Shown: in pieces, positions 34,841-45,381 of the stretch
How positions within the stretch are numbered: position 1 is the stretch's first letter
Layout of the letters: each line of letters starts with the position of its first letter
Source: Diplolepis rosae
Taxonomy: Eukaryota > Arthropoda > Insecta > Hymenoptera > Diplolepididae
Reading direction: 5' to 3'
Length of the DNA stretch: 64,000 nt
Assembly: GCA_030998225.1 (NCBI GenBank)
Contig: JAPYXD010000412.1
Location: 186,001-250,000, forward strand
Program-made: the position numbers and the translations under genes
The notes under the pieces: model-generated
Told to the model about the DNA's origin: nothing
What the model saw: the letters and a program-made list of their open reading frames with translations, nothing else
Databases searched by the model: none

Positions 34841-35829
34841 AGAGAAAGTGTAATTACCATAAATTTTTATCCGATCATAGAAATGAATTTGCTGAACATG
34901 ACGTTGAGTGAAATAATGTTGACATTTTGTGAACTCTGAAAGTAATAAGGGGAAAAGGGAATTTTTGGAGATGCCATATATAACAAGGGAGGGAAGACAT
35001 TTCATAAATTTGACAACGGATTTAGTAAAGTACAATGGTTGTTATGACAGTATGATAGGTTTCATTTGAAGCCATCGTTTCATAATAAATTTCCTTGAAA
35101 TTTCAAGATTCTGTGAAACAATTAAAATTTTATTGAATGACCCTTACGGTCTCTCAGGTAGTGCCTTCTTTTTTAATGTTATTGTGCGTACAGACGATAA
35201 CAACGACGAAAACGATAGACACCGTTGTAGAAACCATTTTTTTACTCAGGGTGTCTCAAAACGCAAAGATTTGATTTCCAGGAACGAATCTCAACATTAA
35301 GGATTGCCTGACAGTTGAAACAAACAGACTCGTTCTGCGCTTTCGTAATAGAAGTCATGCATTGAAATTTGTCATCCGAAAAGCTGTTTTCATCCTTGAA
35401 CCTTTCAAGATTAGTTGCAGTGTTGCTGAGTTCTTTCAAGAATACCTATCGCTGCTGGCCAACTACAATTAGCAGTTTGTGTTAAAACATTTAGTCCAAA
35501 AACAGAGGGATTATGCTCGATTAGTTTTATTTCATCTTGAACAGATCGATTGCAGTTGACTGATAATCTAGTTGAAGCGTCGACAATAAGCGCTAGTCAA
35601 TTGAACTCATCTCGTGCTTTAATGGCGATTACGCGTTTGGCTGCATTGTTATCTCTATCAATTCGTGCCAAAAGGCCTGGACGGATTTGTACATTACAAA
35701 CAAAATTAGGCAAACCGCTTTCTGAAAGTCATATCACAATCTCTCGATCTCGAAATATATGTCAGAATCAGGACATGAGAAATTAGTTAAAATATTAGGT
35801 GTATAAATTTGCTTTCACCGTTTTTTCAC
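34841..35829. other. non-coding, one dispersed repeat
   Basis: 35175-35280 contains cagacgataacaacgacgaaaacg and ctcagggtgtctcaaaacgc, the same family as 53400-53490 and 57740-57830. The frames 35242-35439 and 35550-35786 are not recognised. Confidence 0.4.
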
Positions 35830-36345
35830 AAAAACATTCCGTCACTAGCCACTGCTTTTTTCCATCTTTCTGACAATTGTCGGATACAATCTAAAAAAAA
35901 ACGATGCGTCTTTTAAGGCGATCCAAGAATCGATCCATTTTTTGAATTATTTATAAAAGCGAAAATGCTGAAGGGTCAGGCTGTGCCTGTGGGTCGGAAG
36001 GAACAACGTCTAGAGATTACGGCAGGTGGGGTAAGACCTCTCAATTCAGCGTTTTAAAGTATGTCTTGACCGGTCATCTCCTGTGATGGTTTCACTGTGT
36101 TTTAATAGCTCATTATACTTCCAGCTGGTCCCACCAAATACAGAGCATAATCTTGGCATCATGAATATTCGGCCAGACTGTCGAAGTGTAGGCATGTCCG
36201 GGCATTCCCCATGATTTTCTGCGCTTTGGATTATCGCAGTGGACCCATTTTTCTTCGCCGGTCACAATGCGATGTAAAAACCCCTTCCGATTCTGTCTTT
36301 GAAGCAGCTGTTCACAAGCAAAGAGACGCAGTATAACATCTTATC
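35830..36345 (-). pseudogene. mariner fragment B (catalytic part)
   Basis: On minus: FACEQLLQRQNRKGFLHRIV, TGEEKWVHCDNPKRRKSWG, MPGHAYTSTVWPNIHDAKIM, LCIWWDQLEV, then stops, a weak EVLPHLP...VPSD and QLSERWKKAV near the C-terminus. The first catalytic motif reads TGEEKW, with Glu where Asp is usual. The N-terminus is missing because fragment A abuts it. Confidence 0.75.
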
Positions 36346-36862
36346 AGCCAATAGTCGCTGGGAGCCAGATCTGGAGAATATGGTGGGTGAGGAAGCAATT
36401 CGAAGCTTAATTTATTCAATTTAACCATCGTTTTCATGGACTTGTGGCACGGTGCATTGCCTTGGTGGAACAGCACTTTTCTCTTTTACATGTGAGGCCG
36501 TTTTTTCTTGATTTTTGTGCTCAATCAATCTAGTAATGGAATGTAATAGTTGCTGTTAATGATTTTACCTTTCTCAAGATAGTCGATAAACAAGATACCA
36601 TGCGCGTCCCAAATTACGGATGCCATAACCTTTCCAGCCCACTGTCGATTTTCTGGACTTTTGTTATGTTTTCTAGAACAACTGCTGATTTTATGCGACC
36701 AGAGTGTTCAGAGTCAACGGTGTTTGTACGACCACGTTTAAATTCGGCATACCAGTCGATGATTGTTGATTTCCCTGATGCAGAGTGCCTATAACGCTTA
36801 TCAAGCAACTGCTTTGCTTCAACAGTATTTTTTCCCATTAAAAAGCATAGTTTGATTAACAC
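36346..36862 (-). pseudogene. mariner fragment A (N-terminus joined to part of the core)
   Basis: On minus: MGKNTVEAKQLLDKRYRHSA, STIIDWYAEFKRGRTNTVD, then a jump to GILFIDYLEKGKII and LLPHPPYSPDLAPSDYWL, where it stops against fragment B. Several stops and frameshifts. The two fragments belong to different mariner families. Confidence 0.7.
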
Positions 36863-37102
36863 TCAAAACTTTTTTTTATACAATACATTTTCTTGGAAAA
36901 TGACAAAAGTTGCTTCACCAAAACCTCTGTAATTTCTGAACTAAACGTCAGATTGTCATGCGACACTTAACGTTGAAGGTTGGTAAAGGGTGTCCCAAGA
37001 CAAGTGTACACATTTTAAATGAAAAAATAACACATATTTCCTTCGATTTGTGCCGTATTGTTTATTTGGTATGAAAGTTTGGTCCTTTACAATTATACAG
37101 TA

Positions 37103-38664
37103 CAGTCGGAAAGTATTAGAACAAGATAAAAAAAGTTGTTTTTGTCAGTTTATCGTATCATTTATTGAAATATTATTCACATATTTGCGGTAGTTTTGTA
37201 AGTTCAATGTAGCTTCATGATTCGAAGACATTTTTAATGTATTTTACTGAAATTTTGATCAAAATTTATAAGGAAACAGTGAATATGTTACTTTAAGCGA
37301 TTTTCTTGGAAATGGCCACCTTTTGCTTTAATGACTGCAGCGCACAATTTTGGCATTCTTTCGATGAGTTTTTGAAGTGTTTGGGGTGGAATATTATTCC
37401 ACGCTTCGTTCAAACAATCCCAAGGACCAGGAAGGCTTGTTGGTTTTAGATCTCTCACACGTCGGTCCAAATCTTCCCACAATAGCTCGATGGGATTCAA
37501 ATTGGGGGATTGAGGCGGCCATTCCATTATATTAAGGTCACCTGCGACTTTTTTTCGTTCCAAATAAGAAGTAAAAAGTTTTGATGTATGTTTCGGATCG
37601 TTATCTTGTTGGAAAATGAAACCACGACCAATGAAATTGATGCTAGATGGTATTGCATGGCGTTGGAGTATACTGTGATACTGCTCTATTTTAATAATTC
37701 CTTCAATTTTTTTAAGTTGACCAACGCTAGCGTGGCTGAAGCAGCTACCGCCATGCTTTACAGTTGGCACAATACAATCTGAATTGAATCTTTCATTGAC
37801 TTTTCTGCGAACATATTGACGCCGATGGCTACCGAAAAGTTCGAATTTTGATTCGTCTGTCCATAAAACTGATTTCCACTGATCAATCGTCCAGTCAACA
37901 TGTTCTTGAGCGAAGTTCAGTCTTTTTTGTTTATTTACTGGTCGTAGCAGTGGCTTTCTGACAGCAATGCGTCCAATCATACCTTTTTCTTTAAGCCGGC
38001 CTTTGACTGTCGTGAGCGATATTGGTGAATCCAAGTCTTCATTGACTTCAGCACGAATTTCTGATGCAGATTTCTGTCGAATGTCCTTACTTATTGCATA
38101 TATTTTGTTGTCGATTCTTTTATTTGTCTTTCTTGGTCGACCAGATCGTTTTCTGTTAGTATTTTGTCCAGTTTCCCGATATCTTCTTATGGCCGTATGA
38201 CCTGAACACAAAGATATTTTCAATATTTTGGCTATTTCTCGATAGTGTTTGCCTGTTTTTTGCAAAATAATTATTTGAGCCCGTTTCTCGACAGATATTT
38301 CCTTTCGCTTGACCATTTTCAATCTGGGAAAATACAATTCTGAGGCTATTTCAACGAAAAAGCGGGCACAATTATGCATAAACGCAACGACTATCAAATT
38401 AACAGACCTACAGTTTTTTATGACACTTCAATGCACCAGACACGATAATGCCATCTTTTTTTGTTTAAATGATTGACATGTAACCTTTTGAACCGCAGCC
38501 GAATCGATTTTTGTGCGAAAAACAACTGAAAACCCAATGCGGCAGTTTTGGACTCTTTTCACGATTTTCGGCCATAGCCTGTTTTCTTATAAATTTTGAT
38601 GGAAATTTCAGTAAAATGCATTAAAAATGTCTTCAAATCATAAAGCTACGCTGAACGTACAAAA
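37103..38664 (-). mobile_element. Tc1-like element with long TIRs, nested
   Basis: The left end begins CAGTCGGAAAGTATTAGAAC after TACAGTA. The inner TIR (acatttttaatgtattttactgaaattt at about 37225) pairs with 38600-38660. The outer ~100 bases of the right TIR are missing, so a deletion took them together with the end of the host element's transposase. Confidence 0.8.
37288..38316 (-). CDS. Tc1-like transposase, almost intact
   Basis: 342 codons, the usual Tc1 length. Start chosen at MVKRKEISVEKRAQII; upstream codons of the longer frame show no family resemblance. Order: paired-like helix-turn-helix, GRPRKTN at about residue 60, helix-turn-helix SLTTVKGRLKEKGMIGR, first Asp in WTDESKFELFG, second in FIFQQDNDPKHTSKLF and Glu in QSPNLNPIELLWEDL (DD34E). 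The conserved VMVWG stretch is missing between KHGGS and CFSHA, a small in-frame deletion next to the active site, so activity is doubtful. Confidence 0.9.
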   Translation of the reverse strand: MVKRKEISVEKRAQIIILQKTGKHYREIAKILKISLCSGHTAIRRYRETGQNTNRKRSGRPRKTNKRIDNKIYAISKDIRQKSASEIRAEVNEDLDSPISLTTVKGRLKEKGMIGRIAVRKPLLRPVNKQKRLNFAQEHVDWTIDQWKSVLWTDESKFELFGSHRRQYVRRKVNERFNSDCIVPTVKHGGSCFSHASVGQLKKIEGIIKIEQYHSILQRHAIPSSINFIGRGFIFQQDNDPKHTSKLFTSYLERKKVAGDLNIMEWPPQSPNLNPIELLWEDLDRRVRDLKPTSLPGPWDCLNEAWNNIPPQTLQKLIERMPKLCAAVIKAKGGHFQENRLK

Positions 38665-38669
38665 TCAAT

Positions 38670-39518
38670 TTTTATGGGTCCATTTCGCGAAATTATTCGA
38701 TTTCCAAACTTTGTCTTCAATAAATTGATTGTTTGGTGTGATGTATGGCATCTAGCAGCGCTGTCTTGTTGAAACCACATGTTTCTCAAATCTATTTCAG
38801 CCAATTCTGGCCAAAAGAAGTTTTCCATCATGCTTCGGTAGCGCTTAGAATTAACGGTGACCGCAATTCCCTCATCGTTTTCAAAGAAGTATGGATCAAT
38901 GACACCTCCCCACCAAAATCCACACCAAACAGTGACTTTTTCGGGATATTGAGTTGCTTCTTGAAGTTCTTGTGGTTTTTCATCACTCCAATAACGACAT
39001 TTTTGTTTATTCACACACCCATCCATTCGAAAATGGGCCTCATCGCTGAAGATTACAAACTCCGAAAATTCAGGATTTTCATCCAACTTTTGGAGGCTCC
39101 AATTAACAAAACGACGTCTCATTTCGTGGTCCACTGGCTTCAGGCGTTTGGTCAATTTAATTTTATACGGATGAAGTTTCAAATCAATAGTTAAACTTCG
39201 ATGCAAACTTGTTCTTGACACATTTAACTGCTGTGATCGCCGACGAAGGGAAATTTTTGGATTTTGCTCAACATGACGCCTTACGGTTTGGATTTTTTCT
39301 GGTGTACGCGCCGGACGTTTATGTGGGACTTTCTTTCGGTCCAAAAGAGTATGATTCTCTTCGAAATTACTTACGATTCTGGTAATAACGCGCGTACTTG
39401 GACGATTACGAGGTCCAAAAATTTCACGTAAAGCGCGAAATGTTTGCACTGGAGAATCATTATTTTTATAAAATGTTTTCACGATAATTAAACGTTCGGC
39501 TGATGTATATGACGCCAT
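38670..39518 (-). pseudogene. Tc1/mariner-superfamily transposase, 3' third lost
   Basis: Start chosen at MASYTSAERLIIVKTFYKN. Helix-turn-helix region SLRRRSQQLNVSRTSLHRSL, first Asp in VIFSDEAHFRMDG, then YWSDEKPQELQEATQYPEKV and TVWCGFWWGGVIDPYFFEND, second Asp in MWFQQDSAARCHTS. The sequence stops making sense after ISRNGPI, just before the third catalytic block, where the nested Tc1 lies. Confidence 0.85.
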
Positions 39519-39717
39519 GGTTAGAATTGTAAAAGACCAAACTGTCATAGTCTGTCAAAATATGGACCTGAAGTTGGTGATAAATAAGAGTTAAGGCCCA
39601 TTCACATGTGTACACTTGTCTTGGAACACCCTTTACTATCCAGAAATCATATGGATTTGACAACAGTGGTGACATTTATATGTTAGACCGGAAACTTATT
39701 GAGTGATGTGTTATCTA

Positions 39718-41004
39718 CCAGGGGTGTTAGTTGAAATTTGCCGGTTTTACTCATAGATGTCGCTAGAGATATGTATACATTTCTATGATTTGGCATCTAT
39801 GTCATATTTTTCTATGGACAATAACCTTCAAAAATACACAATTACATTCTGCCAAAATAATAGCATCATAGTTGTTTACCTCAGTGAATATGTCGAGTTT
39901 CGTTCCAAGTAAATCGCATTTGCGGCATTCGTTGCTCTTCTTATTTCATCAAAAGAAAAAAGCAGTTAAAGCTCATCGATTGCTGGTAGAAACTTATGGT
40001 GAACATGCTCCAGTGATTAGAACATGTGAGACATGGTTTCGTCAATTTAAAAGTGGAGATTTCGATTTAACAGACAATGAACATCCTGGCGCAGCGAAAA
40101 TGTTCGAAGACGAGAAATTGCAGGCGTTATTGGATGAAGACCCAACCCAATCGCAACAACAATTGGCACAAACACTAAATGTGACCCGAGGAGCAATTTG
40201 CCAAGTTTTTAAAGCCATGGGAAAAATCCAAAAGTATGGAAAATGGGTACCATACCAACTGAACGATAGACAAATGGAAAATCGAAAAACCATTTGTGAA
40301 ATGCTGCTTCAACGGTTCGAAAGGAAATCTTTTCTGCATCGAATTGTCACGGGGGACGAAAAATGGATTTATTTCGAAAACCCGAAGCGGAAAAATTCAT
40401 GGCTTTCACCTGGTGTGGTCGGCCCATCGACTCCAAGGCCAAATCGCTTTGGCCGTAAGACAATGCTCTGTGTTTGGTGAGACCATTGTGGTGTGGTGTA
40501 CTTCGAGTTATTAAAACTTGGTGAGACGGTGGATACGGATCGCTACCGACAACAAATTATCAATTTGAATCATGCGTTGATCGAAAAACGGCCGGAATGG
40601 GCCCGAAGATATGGCAAAGTTATCCTACAACATGACAACGCACCGTCTCATACCGCTAAAGTGGTGAAGAACACATTAAAAGCATTGAATTGGGAAATAT
40701 TATCGCACCCGCCGTACTCTCCAGACCTCGCCCCGTCCGACTATCACCTTTTCGCATCGATGGAACACTCACTCGCAGAGCAGCACTTCGCCAATTTTGA
40801 AGAAGTCGAAAAATGGCTCGTTGAATGGTTTGCCTTGAAAGAGAAAAAGTTTTTTTGGAATGGTATCCATGATTTGCCTGAAAGATGGGCAAAATGTGTA
40901 AAATCCAATGGTCAATACTTTGAATAAAATTTTTTTGAGATTCCCTTGAGAATGAAGTGTTTTCTTTATTCAAAAAACCGGCAAACTTCAACTAACACCC
41001 CTGG
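39718..41004 (+). mobile_element. complete mariner with TA target duplication
   Basis: TIR CCAGGGGTGTTAGTTGAA at 39718 and its inverted copy ending at 41004, with TA outside each (39716-39717, 41005-41006). Length 1287 bases, normal for mariner. It contains the transposase at 39890-40927. Confidence 0.95.
39890..40927 (+). pseudogene. mariner transposase, single in-frame TGA
   Basis: Start chosen at MSSFVPSKSHLRHSLLFLFH; an upstream ATG at 39872 is in frame. HTH TWFRQFKSGDFDLTDNE and SQQQLAQTLNVTRGAICQVF; first Asp RIVTGDEKWIYF, second VILQHDNAPSHT, third YSPDLAPSDYHLF (DD34D). The only defect seen is TGA at 40478-40480 where the family has the second Trp of CVWWD. Frame and length are otherwise complete. 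The same TGA occurs in the minus-strand twin. Confidence 0.9.
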
Positions 41005-41006
41005 TA

Positions 41007-42129
41007 AATAAAAGTTCTGGAAGATCTTGAAGAAGTAATGGAAGATTTAAAAACTCGCAAAATAATTTGTTAGTAAAATTAAAAGTCAATAAATGTTGGA
41101 GGTTTTAAGTTAAGATATTAACTGAAAAGTTTTGTAACTTTGTAAATCAACTATACTTCAATTTTAAAAATGTTCTTTTTGATTTCATTCTTTCAGATTA
41201 GAATCTATGCTTAGGCCACATAAAATTTAGATAAAACTTTTATTCAAATCTGGTGCAAAATATTTTTATTTTAGACCTGAGAAGCATGAGATTAAACTTT
41301 AAGCATGTATTGACTATGAATTTCATTGAAAGATTCTTCGATTAGTGTTTAAATCATTCAACAATTTTGCAAGATCAGCTAAATGCAAAATTTTACGAAA
41401 TATTTAATTAAAATAATTACACTTATTTTTTGAATATTTTAAAAAACATTCGCCTGAAATAAAGATTTATAAGAATTTGTAAAATTGTGGGAATATTTGA
41501 ATGCTATATGATTAACTTCTGAGTAAAGTTTGAAATTAATGAATGTTTGAAAGTTTAACGGAAAACATCAATTAAAAAATGTTTTAACTTTATAAATTTT
41601 ATTGAATAAGTGAAATCTTCAGGTGGGAATAATAAAACCAGCAATATATTTTAACGATAGATTAACTCGTTTACTTCAGGTTAAGCAACACTAAAAAAAT
41701 TACGTAATTATTATATATTGTGATTATTATTGTGCATAATTATATCACTGATTTCTCAGTGAAATCAAAGCAGGGCACTGACTCATGAATTGATATATTT
41801 TCACTGACAAAATCAGTGACTATTTCACTGATTCAGGTTTAGAGAGCATGAATCTATGAATGTGGATTTTAAACCGTAATATTATGTGCCTTATTTTTTT
41901 AAATAAAATATTTTTCACATAATATTTAAAATGTAGTAGTCGATTTACCCAGATAAAAATTTGTGAACTGATAACTTGATATAAAATTTTAAGCATTTGT
42001 TGACCTTGAATTCCATTGAAAAATTATTTGTTTACTGTTCAAATCTTCCTACGATTCCAGAAGAGTAGACAAATTAAGAATTACACAATATTTCATTGAA
42101 AAGATTGTACTCGTCTATAAGATCTTGTT
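41007..42129. other. AT-rich non-coding
   Basis: No protein motif or clear repeat ends. Phrases such as aaatttcattgaaaaattat near 42020 recur at 41320 and 55140, so part of it belongs to a dispersed repeat. Confidence 0.4.
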
Positions 42130-42430
42130 GATTTTACAGGATCTTTTAAATGTTTATTTCAGGCAGATTTTTTCCAAAATATCGTAAAAAGAAATGTTAT
42201 TGCTCAAACTAAATATTTCGTAAATTTGAAATTGTCGTCTGCTTCGCGCCTCTTTTGCATGAAGTCGAGAGAAACACAATTCTCAATTTCGATTCGATAA
42301 CCGACAGCCTGAAATCTGCAAACACTTGAAAACGCAAGCATTGCAACGAAGAAGCGAGGAGAAGTGGGACGAGTCGTTCTCGCGTGCGAAAGCGACAAGG
42401 AAGGAACAAGGTCAGCGTGCGCCGCTGCCT
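42130..42430 (+). repeat. dispersed repeat D, copy 1
   Basis: The block from tttcaggcagattttttccaaaatat through gcgcctcttttgcatgaagtcga to gagaagtgggacgagtcgttc also occurs inverted at 48430-48730 and, in part, at 55200-55390. No coding potential was recognised. The type of element is unknown. Confidence 0.7.
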
Positions 42431-43565
42431 CTCCCTACTAGCTTCACACGGATACAAGGTGCTTCTGTGCTCCTGACTGCGTCGGTATCCGATCACTGCA
42501 CACTGGTTAGCGAATATCCAAATCTGCAAGACGCCCAAGTATTTATAGTATTTCCTCTCTGTCAACGTTTCGATGAAATCCTGATCCTTATGTCAACCTC
42601 ACCCCTCACCAAGTGTACACTTGCCCAGCCCAACCTCTTTGCAAGCATTGCAAAAGGAGAATGTTTTCTTTACTAAGAAGTTACACATGATAATAACTAA
42701 TTTTATATGGACACAAGCGACAAAGGGAAAAATCCGACTAATGATGATGAAGATTTAAGCGACGAGGGAAATAGGGGGCATGGTTTATCATGCGTTTGAA
42801 AAATATATATAATTTCTTTACCCAACACTGAAAAGAGCATTAGTAACGAACTTTTGAAAATTAAGCGATTCATTAAAAGTTGTCAAGTTCCTAACTTAGA
42901 ACAAACAGATTCAAAGATTAAATATTAAAGACAGAAGACTGACAAAATGAGAATTTGTGATATTAATTTTAGCTGATTATGGATTGATATGTGATGCGTT
43001 ATTACTATTACTTGAAGAAATTTTGGATTGTAAGAAATGATGTAGCTAAAAGAAATGTTATTCCTGAGAGAGAACTTTGTTTGAAAAATAAATAAAAGCT
43101 TATAGCACAAATATAATTATTAACATATTCATTGCATGATAATAATATATATATATCTATATAATTTACTATATTTATTAACTATTCAAATCTATTTGTA
43201 TGATTAAAATTTAAATTACGTCTACTCTATGCCTTTCTGTTTCGGTCTTCATATCGGACGCCCATTTTAATTTCTTTCAATACTGTTGCTTCCTCTTCAC
43301 CGAAAGGTATTAAAAAATGTTCTTTTTGAATTCCCTTTTATGGAATTAAAATCAAATGTGGAATCAAGGATTCAAATGCTAGGCATTTCAGGACTTAATC
43401 ACAAGTGGATAACTAGTATTGAGCGAAAACACAGACACCTGATTTAAATCTCAACAAATAGGGTAAAGGCACCCATTGTTAATTTCAAAATTCAACCTTA
43501 GTTTAGTTTGATAAAACAACTGTTTACTTGACAATTGGTGCCTCCATCCTATATTCCTTGATCTT
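42431..43565. other. non-coding, nothing recognised
   Basis: The open frame 42326-42676 overlaps the dispersed repeat and has no recognisable motif. The rest is AT-rich. Confidence 0.4.
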
Positions 43566-43569
43566 TTAA

Positions 43570-44079
43570 CCCTTTGAGTGCTGAATACTTGCGGACTATC
43601 TGATCCGTATTGACGACGAGCGGCCAGCGCTGGTGATCGCTGTGGACGGAATACTTTTTCGCCAGACTGAACATGTACTTACAGTTCTGAACGTTCATTG
43701 AACGATGGAAAAGATTTTTTTTTGAAAACTGAATGGTTAGTTATTGTCCCAGAAAATTAAAAACATAGTGTATTTTTAATGATCGATTGTTTATTTAAAG
43801 GGCCCTGAATATAAAAATAATAATTAATTTTCTTCTAGAAAAAAAAGTTTGTTACCGTTCAAAGAACGTTCAAAACTGTAAGTACATAGACTGAACCCTG
43901 TTGATTAGCTATTCAAGGCGCAAATAGTAATAAGTTATAGTAATCCTTTTGTACGGGATTAATTGATTAAAGAGGGTTATTTTTTAGTATTAAGACTAAG
44001 ACAAAACACATATATGCGTCCTTAGTCCAGACTGATAGCTTTCGCCAGACGCATATATGCGTCCATAACACTCAAAAGG
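43570..44079. mobile_element. TTAA-flanked TIR element, family C
   Basis: CCCTTTGAGTG at the left and CACTCAAAAGG at the right pair as terminal repeats; TTAA at 43566-43569 and 44080-44083. 510 bases, no ORF. It contains internal inverted phrases (cagttctgaacgttcattgaacg / cgttcaaagaacgttcaaaactg). A solitary similar end is at 3927. It lies just downstream of importin-4 exon 1, inside intron 1. Confidence 0.85.
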
Positions 44080-44388
44080 TTAAACCGTTATTGTGGTTCT
44101 ATTTTAAGACAGATTTATATTTAAACTAGTTAAGTCAGTTTTTGTGTTTATGAAAGATATAAAATCCTACCCAGAAATAACACAAAAAATGTTCTATTAG
44201 AGACGCAATCAGATTTCACAGAAAACTACATTTACTTAATTTGAAATAATTAAACATTTTACGATATGTTCAAAAATATTTAAGTGGTTAAAAACTAAAA
44301 AATCAAGATTTTTACCGGGTTCTAACGCACATGCATAGACATATGTACGGATAAATAACTATCAATTCTGAAATTGTATCATACAAAC

Positions 44389-44444
44389 CTCTTGTATTTT
44401 CTCATTGTCTGCAAGCAACAATTTCTTTAGTATTTCCTCCATGC
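44389..44444 (-). CDS. IPO4: importin-4-like gene, first coding exon
   Basis: On minus: a pyrimidine-rich tract and acceptor (atcaactacag), two untranslated bases, then ATG at 44442 and 18 codons, MEEILKKLLLADNEKIQE, ending at donor GAG|gtttgt in phase 0. This matches my recollection of the insect importin-4 start, and the next residues expected (GT.ELR..FK.PE) are exactly those encoded at 3731-3645. The acceptor implies an upstream non-coding exon. Intron 1 would be 40,657 bases. Confidence 0.65.
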
Positions 44445-45381
44445 CTGTAGTTGATAAAAAACACAAATTATAACAATTAATTGAGAAAATAATCATACAT
44501 TAGGCGCCATAAATAAAGTGTCAATTTCTAACAATTGCTAAACAAGTAATGGTGCAAGGATCATGGAGAATAGACATAAGGAGACCAATCTCTGATGCAT
44601 GAACTTCACAAAAGTTGAGCACGATTTTTTCGGAAGTACATGGAAAAGGTACAAGAACTTCTCTTTTGATGGCGCGAATGCAAGTGGCGTAAAAAATGGC
44701 CGCTTGGAGGAACGCCATCTCTTGGGGAGTTTCCGTATTCAATCAATGTACTTCCGACAAAACGATACTCATTTCCAGTTACATTAGTTTGGTCCAATGG
44801 CAAGGAAGTAGGATGACATATGTATATATGAACGGAGCCCTTGCCTCGGAATCTGAGCCGAAATAAGTAAGGGGGAAACCAGTGCTGCCAGATTTTTTTT
44901 TCAGAAATCCGTAGAAATGGTGGGGGAACGCCCGGGAAATCCGTGTTTTTCGTAGGTCCATGGTTGCCAGACGGCGACATAAGCCAACGTGGCCAAAGGA
45001 GCCTCTAGGGAAGGCTGGGACAATGTTCTCCCACTGAGCCCTCCACTGTGACAATTGGATTGGAAGTGACGTCATACGCATTCTTGCTCGTCTAAAACAA
45101 CATAAAGTTTTGAGGTTAGTTTTAAGAGCGAATGCACTTTTCCGTATATGATATGCACACGGTAGTATGGACAGGTCTGGTAACTCCCGTGGTGGGGATG
45201 TTCCCTTCTTGTAGTAAGAATGTTTCATATTTTCGCCACGGATAGCGCTAGTATCGAGTAGTGGCCCGAATGACCGCATTATAGCATGTATGTATATAGA
45301 TATACCCAGAACGTAGTCAGCTGTGAAAGCTGTCTGTAAACCACGAAGGGATAATAAGGAGACCAAACTGCCATGGGAAAC
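44445..45381. other. presumed 5' region of the importin-like gene, with duplicated segments
   Basis: The promoter and first exon are expected here, but I could not place a donor. Segments recur elsewhere: ataaggagaccaatctct (44560) with 58650, 58915 and 59095, and acaggtctgg...ctcccgtggtgggg (45170) with 56400. So part of this upstream sequence is duplicated near 56-59 kb. Confidence 0.45.

Larger units (their letters stand above)
36986..39633 (-). mobile_element. Tc1/mariner-superfamily element carrying a nested Tc1
   Basis: TIRs AAGGGTGTCCCAAGACAAGT at 36986 and the inverted form ending at 39633, each next to a TA. The transposase (39518-38670) occupies its right part. The 3' third of the gene is replaced by the Tc1 at 37103-38664, after which only the 3' UTR and left TIR remain. 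Confidence 0.85.

Noticed and set aside
42326..42676. 116-codon ORF
   Set aside because: It starts in dispersed repeat D, whose other copies do not keep the frame, and no domain is visible.
44599..44980. ORFs on both strands upstream of the importin-like exon as genes
   Set aside because: Overlapping shadow frames without motifs in a duplicated, moderately GC-rich region.
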